NCBI GenBank assembly: GCA_011053055.1
Contig: DRHT01000066.1
Span: 1-40,275, forward strand
Source of the DNA: Halopseudomonas sabulinigri
GTDB lineage: Bacteria; Pseudomonadota; Gammaproteobacteria; Pseudomonadales; Pseudomonadaceae
Length of the DNA: 40,275 bases
Reading direction: 5' to 3'
The position numbers were made by a program, and so were the translations under genes. Below the pieces are notes generated by a model. The model was given only the letters and a program-made list of their open reading frames with translations, did not search any database and was not told where the DNA came from. Shown here in pieces: positions 23,577 to 31,205 of the stretch; position 1 is the stretch's first letter; each line of letters starts with the position of its first letter.

Positions 23577-24317
23577 TTAATCGAACAGATCATCAATATA
23601 AGTCATAATTGACCGAGCTAAATTTATAGCAAATTTTGCATCACTTTCTTTGAGTAAATTCTCATTTGGGTGTGACATACTATGATGGTTACGTAAATAA
23701 TTTATAGTATCAAGCATTGAACCCGCAGCACGCAGCATGGCGAATACTTTGCTATTGCGTCCATCATCAGGCTGTTCTTTTATATAGCTACTAATTTTCG
23801 GTATCAATGCCGTTATCGCATCACTATTAACAAAGCTGATATTATTATTATGACAAACTTGCCTTAAAAAACCATGCAAAGCTGTATGCATACGGTCATA
23901 TGCACTTGAAGCCCCTTGAGTTGTTAACAATACTTCCGCATCTTCTAATGCTTTGAATACACTTTCATTGGTATTATTAACATTAGGATTAGCAACTAAT
24001 ACTACCCCATCAACTATTGACTCAATGGCATTGTATAATTCTGGTTTATTTCTTTTTAAAGTGCCTTGAACACCTTCTAGCCCCCATATTTCTTTAATAT
24101 TTACAGGGTTTGCATCAAGAATAAATTCGACAGCATTTATGCAGCCTTGTTTTAAGCTATCATTATTCCAGTGTACATCTTTATAAAATTGGCTACTGTT
24201 TTGTGGGCAGTCATCACACTCAGTTATAGCAAAAAGTTCTTTCCAGTCACCTGAATTCAAAGTATTCATCAAAACTTTTGAAAGATTTATTTTGTCTTTG
24301 TTATTCAACTCGTCCAT
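23577..24317 (-). CDS. Integron cassette gene: abortive infection (Abi-C/HEPN) family protein
   Basis: The C-terminal half of the 246-aa product matches the Abi-C family: ALEDAEVLLTTQGASSAYDR, MHTALHGFLRQVC, FAMLRAAGSMLDTINYLRN and DAKFAINLARSIMTYIDDL. It contains an R-x6-H motif (Arg209-Asn210 to His216, RNHHSMSH), the signature of HEPN ribonucleases. The N-terminal ~110 residues are unrecognised. Family members abort phage infection, probably by RNA cleavage, so this is a likely anti-phage gene. The DNA is strikingly AT-rich (about 27% GC over 23821-23880), unlike its chromosomal neighbours. It fills a cassette between two attC sites. No antitoxin partner is seen. Confidence 0.82.
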   Translation of the reverse strand: MDELNNKDKINLSKVLMNTLNSGDWKELFAITECDDCPQNSSQFYKDVHWNNDSLKQGCINAVEFILDANPVNIKEIWGLEGVQGTLKRNKPELYNAIESIVDGVVLVANPNVNNTNESVFKALEDAEVLLTTQGASSAYDRMHTALHGFLRQVCHNNNISFVNSDAITALIPKISSYIKEQPDDGRNSKVFAMLRAAGSMLDTINYLRNHHSMSHPNENLLKESDAKFAINLARSIMTYIDDLFD

Positions 24318-24383
24318 TTACTGGTTCTCAAAGCTTTAAATTGTTTATCAGTTAGTTGGCATATTTGCCAAACACAGAGGAAT

Positions 24384-24405
24384 GCCTAACGCCCTTGTTA
24401 AGTGC
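24384..24405 (-). repeat. Minimal or collapsed attC site (cassette 24398-24829)
   Basis: On the minus strand GCACTTAAC is followed after only six bases (AAGGGC) by GTTAGGC. The inverse core exactly complements the left end of its own cassette (GTTAAGTGC, 24834-24842) and the core starts the next cassette. Both ends of an attC are present but the folded middle is missing, leaving 22 bp where usual sites are about 57-140 bp. Confidence 0.65.
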
Positions 24406-24829
24406 TCTCACAGAACCGCCCATTTTCCAGGTAAACAGAACCGACTGTTACGAAGACATACTTGTGATAACGGTAATATGGCTTGCCACCGTAGTCCTTG
24501 TCCTTACCCGCAAGATAGTCATTGCATTTAGGGCACCGGGGAGGAGCCATAAAGCGGAAGCTACCACCGCACCCACATCCTGGGAACAGTTTCTCCGCCT
24601 CCTTATAATAAGGAAGCATGTGCTTATTGTATTCCTGCCACCCTTTATCTCCTGGCATGAGATGCGGGAAGGTAATTCCGTTCTTTTCAAAGAAGTCATG
24701 ATCTTTAATCAGGAGCACGTTCGGGCAATCCCAGCAGTAAACAGCGTCCATATCACTGAAACCTAGATGATAAAGTTCGCCTTTTACCTCTTCGCCACAT
24801 GCTCCGCATTTTTGTACGTGCTCGGTCAT
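24398..24829 (-). CDS. Integron cassette gene: cysteine-rich, probable zinc-binding protein
   Basis: The 143-aa product has four cysteine pairs: C8-x2-C11, C32-x2-C35 (CWDC), C85-x-C87 and C99-x2-C102 (CPKC). These suggest two zinc ribbons. No catalytic motif, signal peptide or TM helix is visible and I cannot name a family. The ATG is 4 bases past the cassette core at 24834-24842, with no Shine-Dalgarno. The TAA lies inside the collapsed attC. These are normal traits of a cassette gene that relies on upstream transcription. Confidence 0.7.
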   Translation of the reverse strand: MTEHVQKCGACGEEVKGELYHLGFSDMDAVYCWDCPNVLLIKDHDFFEKNGITFPHLMPGDKGWQEYNKHMLPYYKEAEKLFPGCGCGGSFRFMAPPRCPKCNDYLAGKDKDYGGKPYYRYHKYVFVTVGSVYLENGRFCEST

Positions 24830-24833
24830 ATAT

Positions 24834-24842
24834 GCACTTAAC
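24834..24842 (-). repeat. attC/core recombination site at the left end of the zinc-ribbon cassette
   Basis: GTTAAGTGC on the minus strand fits the core GTTRRRY and mirrors the inverse core at 24397-24405. The preceding bases back to about 24893 (TTATAAC on minus) could be the body of a degenerate attC, but the arms pair poorly. Confidence 0.5.
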
Positions 24843-25132
24843 AGTGATTAGATCGAACACGTCGACATAATGCGCGGAGGCCGCCACGCGTTATAAGTAA
24901 AAGTCTCATAAAATCAGTATCTTCCATGTTCTACCTTAGCTCATTTGTGCACGTTATACCGCATGCGGCTTAACACCATTAGTCGCTTGTTATACCGAAT
25001 GCGCGTTGCATTCAAGGTGTAAGCGGGCGTCCTTGCCGCATCTGGGGGGAGGCGTTTGCCGGCTTGCAGTTACTGGCATAGTGCTCCAGTTTTTTGGCCG
25101 TGCCAACCTACGTGTTTTCTGCATTTCAGTTG
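24843..25132. other. Probable remnant of earlier cassettes; no full gene
   Basis: Two near-identical 14-base copies, GTTATACCGCATGC (24953-24966) and GTTATACCGAATGC (24989-25002), 36 bases apart, resemble attC cores. CTTAAC/GTTATAC at 24969-24995 forms a short attC-like pair. A 29-codon minus-strand frame (24838-24927) has AAGG before its ATG and ends in the core at 24834-24842; I do not call it a gene. The region is best read as decayed cassette ends before the chromosomal MaoC gene. Confidence 0.4.
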
Positions 25133-25573
25133 TTATTCACCAGCACCAAGCAAATAGTTCACTGTCGCAGACATCACCAGATGCGCATTGCAGTCTGTGG
25201 TTTCTAGCTTGCAGCTAATCACCCCAAATGCTTTACCGGGCTGCGGTGGGCTGGCGCTCAGGATGGTGACTTTTACACTTAGTAGGTTGGGGAGGGTAAC
25301 CGGGCGATGCCAGCGCACTTTTTCCATGCCGGATGCGCCGGTCATTGAAGTGTGTTTGAGAAAGCCGTCGACCACTATGGAGGCGGTGAGGGAAAGGGTA
25401 TGCAGGCCGCTGGCGATCAGCTCGCCGTAGATCGACTGGCTGGCGTGGGCTGGGTCCAGGTGAACCGGCAAGCGGTCGAACTCCTGGCAGAAGCGCAGTG
25501 AGTCTGCCTCGGTAATCTCACGCGGCCCCAGGGTAAATGTTTCGTCGGGCAGTATGTCTGCAAAGTACCTCAT
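25133..25573 (-). CDS. MaoC-like hydratase/dehydratase
   Basis: The 146-aa hot-dog-fold protein carries the MaoC/R-specific enoyl-CoA hydratase motif (FDRLPVHLDPAHASQS, with the Asp-His pair, then YGELIASGLHTLSL). It probably hydrates 2-enoyl-CoA or a related thioester. AAGGAG lies 4 bases before the ATG. It is the first ordinary chromosomal gene beyond the cassette array. No fatty-acid genes adjoin it. Confidence 0.87.
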   Translation of the reverse strand: MRYFADILPDETFTLGPREITEADSLRFCQEFDRLPVHLDPAHASQSIYGELIASGLHTLSLTASIVVDGFLKHTSMTGASGMEKVRWHRPVTLPNLLSVKVTILSASPPQPGKAFGVISCKLETTDCNAHLVMSATVNYLLGAGE

Positions 25574-25694
25574 ATGACTCCTTGTCTTTATTTTGCTGAG
25601 GTTGTCAGCACGTCCGCTGGGGCGGTGGTTTGCGCGTTAAGCCAGCCGATGCCATGTGGTAGAGTAGCCACTGAATCCAACCTGGGTAACCCAC

Positions 25695-26066
25695 ATGCTT
25701 ATATATGTTCTCATCGCCTGCGACCGCCTTGATGAAAAGCAGGAAAAAAAGCTCAAACAAAATCTGCCAGAGCTGCAAACGGCCTTGCAGGCGTATGCCG
25801 ATGCGAACGAAGCGAATCATGTAACCCTTATCAATGAATGCGACAGCGATGACTGCGAAGACTGGCAGCTGGGTATCAGCCAGCCGGTAAAAAAGCACAT
25901 TCAGTTAAATTTCCCGGTAAACCTGTTTAACGACCTTGCCAAAAAATACGATATTGATTGCGAGGTAGGTTATATCGAAGACGATGCCCGCGAGCCGGTC
26001 AGTTATTTTGGTAAGCAGGAAGGGCAGGGCGAGGCGTTTTTGATTGCCGAGTATCTGGGGCTGTAG
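25695..26066 (+). CDS. Small acidic cytoplasmic protein of unknown function
   Basis: The 123-aa product (LIYVLIACDRLDEKQEKKLK, then INECDSDDCEDWQLGISQPV) has no signal, TM helix or domain that I recognise. It is acidic and complete. No strong ribosome-binding site precedes the ATG. A clean terminator lies one base after the stop codon, which supports it being a real single-gene unit. Confidence 0.6.
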   Translation: MLIYVLIACDRLDEKQEKKLKQNLPELQTALQAYADANEANHVTLINECDSDDCEDWQLGISQPVKKHIQLNFPVNLFNDLAKKYDIDCEVGYIEDDAREPVSYFGKQEGQGEAFLIAEYLGL

Positions 26067-26088
26067 GGCGCGGGTTACGCGCCTTTTT
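26067..26088 (+). terminator. Rho-independent terminator
   Basis: GGCGCG-GGTTA-CGCGCC followed by TTTTT, immediately after the stop of the 25695-26066 gene. Confidence 0.85.
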
Positions 26089-26122
26089 ACGGTTAGGCGC
26101 ATGCGCTGTAGTGTTTTTTTAT

Positions 26123-26151
26123 CAGCCATTTTTGTGTGGCTGTTTTGTTTT
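26123..26151 (+). terminator. Second, weaker terminator-like hairpin
   Basis: CAGCCA and TGGCTG form a 6-bp stem around 8 bases, followed by TTTTGTTTT. It backs up the stronger terminator 40 bases before it. Confidence 0.5.
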
Positions 26152-26282
26152 ATAAAGCGACTTTCGTGTTTTAGTTACCTTCTACGCAGAGGCGGCTTTA
26201 TTCGGTAAGCCTCTGGGTGAAGCCGAGCAATGCTGCCGCTGTAGCCCTCATTTCAGCTACCTACTACAGGACATAGGGAACC

Positions 26283-27515
26283 ATGTCTCTATTCGAAGTT
26301 ATCGCCATTTTGCTGAGCCTCGCCGCGATCTTTAGTTATGTAAACGCGCGGTTCTTCGGGCTGCCCAGCAGTATCGCCATCATGGCGTTTTCGCTGATCT
26401 TTTCGCTCATATTGCTCGGCCTCAACCACTTGGGTATGACCAGCTTGGCGGATTGGGCAGAGCAACTGGTTGGCGAGGCTGACCTAGGGCCGACGCTGCT
26501 GAATGGGTTGTTGAGCTTTCTGCTGTTTGCAGGGGCCTTTCATGTGAACCTGGATGAGCTGGCGGAGCAGAAATGGCTGGTGGCATTGCTGGCGACCTTG
26601 GGTGTGGTGGTTACTACCTTTCTGGTGGGTGGCGCCATGTGGTACGTGCTGGGCTGGCTGGGCAGCCCGTTACCCTTTATCTACTGTTTGCTGTTTGGTG
26701 CCGTGGTGGCGCCAACCGATCCGGTAGCCGTGATGGCGATTCTAAAATCGCTGGACGCGCCCTCTAGCCTCACCACCAAGATTGCCGGCGAGTCGCTGTT
26801 CAATGACGGCGTTGCGGTGGTGATGTTCATCGCGATTCTGGGTATTGCCCAGGGCCAGCGCGAGGCGTCGCTGGATAGTATTGGCATGCTGTTTCTGCAG
26901 GAGGCCGTGGGCGGGCTGGTGCTGGGGTTCTTGCTGGGGTTGTTGGGTTATCACTTGCTGAAGCATCTGGACAACTATCAGGTAGAGGTATTAGTCACCG
27001 TGGCGCTGGTGGCTGGGGGCTATGCGTTGGCTAGCCGCTTGCACACCTCTGGCCCGCTGGCGGTGGTTGTCGCCGGTTTGATGCTGGGTAATCATGGGCG
27101 GCAGTTCGCGATGTCTAAGAAGACAGAGCAACAGCTGGATGCCTTCTGGGAAATGGTAGATGAAGTACTAAACGCCGTGCTGTTTTTGCTGGTGGGGCTC
27201 GAGCTGCTGATCATCGTCTTTGAGTGGCACGCGGTGGTGGCAGGCCTGGTTGCGATCCCGCTGGCTCTGCTAGCCCGCTACGTTGCGGTAGGCATACCCG
27301 TATTGGCCCTCAAACCCTTTAAAGAATTCAAACCCAATCCGATAAAAGCCCTGACTTGGGGCGGCCTGAAAGGCGGTATCTCGGTTGCGCTTGCGCTGTC
27401 GTTACCACTAGGCGAAGAGCGCGATATGATTCTGACGATGGCCTATGTGGTCGTGGTGTTCTCGATCCTGGTGCAGGGTTTGACGGTCAAGAAGGTGTTG
27501 GGTGCTGGCGACTGA
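26283..27515 (+). CDS. CPA1-type Na+(cation):H+ antiporter
   Basis: The 410-aa product has about 12 membrane helices and the CPA1 signatures: LLFAGAFHVNLDEL, VAPTDPVAVMAILKSL and ESLFNDGVAVV with the conserved Asp. GGLKGGISVALALSLP comes near the end. It exchanges sodium or another cation for protons at the inner membrane, fitting a salt-exposed host. There is no long cytoplasmic C-terminal domain. AGGGA lies 3 bases before the ATG. The gene ends 27 bases from the convergent C39-like gene. Confidence 0.92.
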   Translation: MSLFEVIAILLSLAAIFSYVNARFFGLPSSIAIMAFSLIFSLILLGLNHLGMTSLADWAEQLVGEADLGPTLLNGLLSFLLFAGAFHVNLDELAEQKWLVALLATLGVVVTTFLVGGAMWYVLGWLGSPLPFIYCLLFGAVVAPTDPVAVMAILKSLDAPSSLTTKIAGESLFNDGVAVVMFIAILGIAQGQREASLDSIGMLFLQEAVGGLVLGFLLGLLGYHLLKHLDNYQVEVLVTVALVAGGYALASRLHTSGPLAVVVAGLMLGNHGRQFAMSKKTEQQLDAFWEMVDEVLNAVLFLLVGLELLIIVFEWHAVVAGLVAIPLALLARYVAVGIPVLALKPFKEFKPNPIKALTWGGLKGGISVALALSLPLGEERDMILTMAYVVVVFSILVQGLTVKKVLGAGD

Positions 27516-27542
27516 AGCACCTGCCACATAGCGCCTCTTGAA

Positions 27543-27974
27543 TCAGCTCGCTACGGCGGGCTGCGTACCGACCGCGATAAACCATTGCGGCTGCATCTCG
27601 GCAAAGTCGGTGCGGATATTCGAGTCTAGATAGCTTGCGGAGTCCAGCACGCAAGGCTGCCCGTCAACCCGCTGGAAAACCACCCAATGCCAGAATGCTT
27701 TGCCATCTTTCTGATGATGTTTGATGGGCAGTAAGGCTAGATCGGGTAGGGCATCCCAAGAAGTGAAGGGCAGTTCTTGGTCAGATGTGACAACCTTTGC
27801 CGCAGCTAGCATGCGCCTCACGTAGCGGGTATCTGACCATAGCGATGTGTCTGTCGCATAAATGCCCATGGCATTCGCCATCGCTCGCATGTCCGCATAG
27901 GGTTTGCCCAGGATGGTGGCGACGGCCGCTATGCCGCAGCCAGTGGCTTCTTCCTGAATTACGGGGTGGAGCAC
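27543..27974 (-). CDS. Peptidase C39-like protein
   Basis: The 143-aa papain-like domain has Gln7, Cys13 (EEATGCGIAAVATILG), His96 (FWHWVVF) and Asp111 (VLDSASYLD), which is the C39 catalytic arrangement. No signal peptide or ABC-transporter fusion is present, so it is a stand-alone cytoplasmic C39-like protein. The start is GTG, with AGGG 7 bases upstream. It begins 9 bases after the stop of the upstream GGDEF gene, so the two are an operon. A functional link is not known. Confidence 0.8.
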   Translation of the reverse strand: MLHPVIQEEATGCGIAAVATILGKPYADMRAMANAMGIYATDTSLWSDTRYVRRMLAAAKVVTSDQELPFTSWDALPDLALLPIKHHQKDGKAFWHWVVFQRVDGQPCVLDSASYLDSNIRTDFAEMQPQWFIAVGTQPAVAS

Positions 27975-27983
27975 GAGTAGACC

Positions 27984-29684
27984 CTAGCCTTCGACATTAA
28001 TGCACACGCGATTGCGCCCGGCGTTTTTCGCCTCATACAGGGCTTTGTCTGCGCGGTTGAGTGCGGCCTCTATGCTTTCATGCTCCGCATTGATTACCGC
28101 CACACCGATACTTACCGCCAGGCTCAGTTGTTGCTCTGGGGTGATGGCGATGATTTGCTTCTCTACGGCGGTACGAATGCGCTCGGCGCAGACCAGGGCC
28201 TGCTCCTGATCGGTCTCAGGTAACAGCATGACAAATTCTTCGCCACCAAAGCGCGCAAGCAGATCTTTGCTGCGGCTTTGTGCTTTCAGCGTTTGCGCTA
28301 ATTTGACGATGACCTGATCACCAATCTGGTGGCCGTGGCTGTCGTTCACCCGTTTGAAGTGATCTATGTCGATGGCGAGTACGGCCAGCGGCTGCTGTTT
28401 GTTCTTTGCAACTTGCAGCAGGTAGTCAGATTCCGAGAAGAAGTAGCGACGGTTGTAAAGCTTGGTGAGAGGGTCAGTGGAAGCCTGTTTTTTCAGCTCA
28501 TCCTGTGAGGAGCGGATGTCTTCGAGAATCTTGATGCGATAGGAAATGATGAACGCCAACATGATGGCTTCGAGCATGATGCCGATGCCCACGCCGTGAC
28601 TGGCCAAGTAGGTGGGCTCGATCAAGCCTTTATAGAAGATCACCGCCATGGTGTTGAAGATGACGAAAAAGCTGTGGCCAATCAGGAAGAATTTGGCCAG
28701 TGGGTTGCCCTTGCGTAGCAGCGAAATACTGACCGAAAAGGTAACGACCATCATGATGGCGGCAGCTGTACTGGCGGGTTTGAGCGCGGCAGAGATATCA
28801 AAAAAGCCCCATACCAGCATGCCGCACAGCGGAATCAGCAGTGCCTGCAGAAAGCGATGCTCAGTGGGATAGAAACGCTTGGTCTCGAAGATCGCCATCA
28901 TGAACAGCAACAGGAATATCGGCATGGTGATCAACGAGATGTTGAGCATGAAGATTTCTGAGCCGTAGATATCGAACAGACTGGCGACCAGACCGTAGGA
29001 GAGCGCGATCCAAACCAGGCCGGAAATCAGGTAAAGAGAGTAATAAATGTTCTCCCGCTTGCTGGTAGCGAAGTACAGCAGGAAGTTATAGAACACCAGC
29101 GCGAGCATCATGCCAACCAGCAGGGCGATATCGTTACTGGTGCCGACCAGCGCTTGCCGCGAATGCTCTTCATCCAGAATATCGAGCGAGAACCATTGAT
29201 GCGAATAGGCGAAACTGCGCACGTAAAGTGTGGTGGCTTCGCCGGCAGGCAGCGTCAAGGGATATACCGCGACGCCGCGGTACATCAGATTACTTTCTTC
29301 GACTTTTTCTAAATCAAGGGTTTCAGTGCGTATCAGCTGGCCGTCGCGCTCTTCGTAGAAGTCAACGCTTTGCACGTGGTAGGCGTGTGGTAGGTGCACA
29401 TCGAGGGTTCGGGTCTCGCCAGAAGCGTTATCCACTATGACCTTGAACCAGGTTACCCGAGCATTGGTGCCGAGCGTAGTGGTGCTGGTGGTTTCACGGT
29501 AAGTCTGCTCGCGCGCCTGCTGGTATTCCAGTTCGCGGGAATCATCGACGTAATAGCCGATTTTGAAGTCGGTGAGGTTAACTGTCGGTGAATTGATCGT
29601 GACGATTGGCTCGGCTTGCACTGCGCTTGTGGATAGCAGCAGTACCAACAAAGTCAGAAAGAACAAAGTGCGAGTTCGCGTCAT
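27984..29684 (-). CDS. Diguanylate cyclase with 7TMR-DISM sensor
   Basis: The 566-aa product has a signal peptide (FFLTLLVLLLSTSAVQA), a periplasmic 7TMR-DISMED2-type beta domain (residues ~30-180; WFKVIVDNASGETRTLDVHL), a seven-helix membrane module (~185-390; NFLLYFATSKRENIYYSLYL) and a GGDEF domain. The active site GGEEF and the I-site RSKD are intact, so it should make c-di-GMP in response to a periplasmic, perhaps carbohydrate-like, signal. It is the first gene of an operon with the C39-like gene. Confidence 0.92.
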   Translation of the reverse strand: MTRTRTLFFLTLLVLLLSTSAVQAEPIVTINSPTVNLTDFKIGYYVDDSRELEYQQAREQTYRETTSTTTLGTNARVTWFKVIVDNASGETRTLDVHLPHAYHVQSVDFYEERDGQLIRTETLDLEKVEESNLMYRGVAVYPLTLPAGEATTLYVRSFAYSHQWFSLDILDEEHSRQALVGTSNDIALLVGMMLALVFYNFLLYFATSKRENIYYSLYLISGLVWIALSYGLVASLFDIYGSEIFMLNISLITMPIFLLLFMMAIFETKRFYPTEHRFLQALLIPLCGMLVWGFFDISAALKPASTAAAIMMVVTFSVSISLLRKGNPLAKFFLIGHSFFVIFNTMAVIFYKGLIEPTYLASHGVGIGIMLEAIMLAFIISYRIKILEDIRSSQDELKKQASTDPLTKLYNRRYFFSESDYLLQVAKNKQQPLAVLAIDIDHFKRVNDSHGHQIGDQVIVKLAQTLKAQSRSKDLLARFGGEEFVMLLPETDQEQALVCAERIRTAVEKQIIAITPEQQLSLAVSIGVAVINAEHESIEAALNRADKALYEAKNAGRNRVCINVEG

Positions 29685-30071
29685 CTGCGACCGTCCAGAT
29701 TGGTTTAACTGCAGGCGCCATCATTGGCTCCAATGAGCCTATGGTAGCCAAAGCAGCCGCGTGGACCAAGCCCTGTGAGTGCGCAAAGGCGGCTTTGTTG
29801 GTTTTGGCGTATCAATGCAGTGACATGGTAGGAGAGAGGTACAGTACGCGCATTGCCTTGGGTCAATAAGTTAGCGCCGATTTGCTTGCTTTACCTTCGG
29901 TGGCCAACTATTTTGTTTTGTCCGTAGGGCTTGCACCACGGGCTTTGTGTGTTCTGGCGCATTTCGCTAGGGGCGCTGATTCAAACATGTTCCGGTTACC
30001 TATAAAAAAAGATCGTTTCTGGCAAATGAGAAACACATTTTGCTGTGCCCGATCGCAAAGGAGTTTGAATA
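29685..30071. other. 387-base divergent intergenic region
   Basis: It must contain promoters for the 7TMR-DISM cyclase (minus) and the HDOD gene (plus). I see no supported gene and no strong repeat. AAAGGAGT at 30058-30065 is the HDOD ribosome-binding site. Confidence 0.4.
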
Positions 30072-30890
30072 ATGAATATAAGCGAGCTGTTGGCGCAAAA
30101 AGATAAGCTGCCCAACGTGCCAGAGGTGGTTAAAGAACTGATTCAGGTGTTGTCTGATGACAACGCTAATCTCGATGCGATAGCCAGCAAGGTAGCGAAG
30201 GATCCGACCTTGTCGGTAAAAATACTCCGCATGGTTAACTCGTCCTACTATGGCTTGCCGCGCACGGTTAATTCCATCGACGAGGCCATAGTGCGTATTG
30301 GGCTGGATCGATTGAAGATTCTGGTTATTTCATCAGGTCTATCAGGCTCGGTAACTGGCGAGGTAGAGGGGCTGGATGTTAAGCGCTTCTGGAACGAGTC
30401 GTTCGAGACTGGCGAAATCTGCAAAATCATTGCAAAGAAAACCAACGCTGTTGAAGCAGACGTTGCTTTTACTGCCGGCATCATCAGTAATATCGGTCGC
30501 TTGCTGCTGCACCTGACGACCCCCAATCGTGCCAAGGCCGTCCAGACGGCGGTAGACGAGGGTGGTGATCGCAATCAAGCTGAACTGGATCGATTCCAGT
30601 TCACCAGCCCACAAGCCGGAGCCGCTTTGCTCGAAGAATGGAAGCTGCCAACCGAACTGTGCGTGGCTGTGTTGCAGCAGCGCGCGCCGCTCGCACATCC
30701 TGAGCCAAGCCCGTTGTCTGCGGTCATCTGTTTGGCCAAACAAATGATGACAGCACGCAAAAAGGGCGCCACTGCGAAAGACATTGTTGATGCGGTCTCA
30801 TTTCCGCTGATTTCGCTGGCGGGTGTCAAAGATGGGCTGGCTGATATCGCCGAGCAGGTGGTTAATCTGGAGCCTATGAGAATCGCCTAG
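30072..30890 (+). CDS. HDOD domain signalling protein
   Basis: The 272-aa product is a single HDOD domain: LPNVPEVVKELIQVLSDDN, DPTLSVKILRMVNSSYYGLP, SIDEAIVRIGLDRLK and FTAGIISNIGRLLL. HDOD is related to HD phosphohydrolases but lacks the metal-binding HD pair, as here, and acts as a signalling scaffold in chemotaxis, motility and c-di-GMP circuits. It lies beside a GGDEF gene transcribed in the other direction. It is a single-gene unit closed by a strong terminator. Confidence 0.9.
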   Translation: MNISELLAQKDKLPNVPEVVKELIQVLSDDNANLDAIASKVAKDPTLSVKILRMVNSSYYGLPRTVNSIDEAIVRIGLDRLKILVISSGLSGSVTGEVEGLDVKRFWNESFETGEICKIIAKKTNAVEADVAFTAGIISNIGRLLLHLTTPNRAKAVQTAVDEGGDRNQAELDRFQFTSPQAGAALLEEWKLPTELCVAVLQQRAPLAHPEPSPLSAVICLAKQMMTARKKGATAKDIVDAVSFPLISLAGVKDGLADIAEQVVNLEPMRIA

Positions 30891-30898
30891 TTTGATAG

Positions 30899-30942
30899 CT
30901 GCCGGGCAACCGAGGGATTTTGTGCAGCGCCCGGCAGTTTTT
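30899..30942 (+). terminator. Rho-independent terminator after the HDOD gene
   Basis: CTGCCGGGC (30899-30907) pairs perfectly with GCCCGGCAG (30929-30937), followed by TTTTTATT. Confidence 0.8.
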
Positions 30943-31098
30943 ATTGGTAAGCAGTCGTCTTTTTAACCAGCCTCAATGCTGAATAGGCTGTTTTCCCCAG
31001 AGACGTTGATAGGGAGCGCATTTTTGTCCGGGCTGGTGGGTACATCAAGCTTTGGATAAGTATCTCCCTGCGGTCTGCGGGCCACAATAAGCGTTAAT

Positions 31099-31108
31099 CC
31101 CCCCCCCC
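31099..31108 (+). repeat. Run of ten C upstream of fecI
   Basis: A homopolymer of ten cytosines lies 16 bases upstream of the fecI -35 box. It is the longest such run noticed in the window and could vary in length by slippage. Confidence 0.8.
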
Positions 31109-31124
31109 TTTCTTATCGCAGCGT

Positions 31125-31167
31125 TTGCATGTGCAATTTTATCTGCATACAATGCGAACAATTCTCA
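31125..31167 (+). promoter_or_regulatory. fecI promoter with overlapping Fur box
   Basis: A -35 TTGCAT (31125-31130) and -10 TACAAT (31148-31153) are separated by exactly 17 bases. The Fur box TGCGAACAATTCTCA (31153-31167) starts at the last base of the -10 and matches 11 of 14 defined positions of the 7-1-7 consensus. Iron-loaded Fur there would block RNA polymerase, so the fecI-fecR unit should be induced by iron starvation. Confidence 0.8.
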
Positions 31168-31205
31168 TTCATGATTAATTCGTTCAGCTACACGATAGGG
31201 AACTC

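Noticed and set aside
24356-24766. Plus-strand frame over the zinc-ribbon cassette
   Set aside because: It overlaps the minus-strand gene completely; start and stop at cassette cores support the minus strand only.
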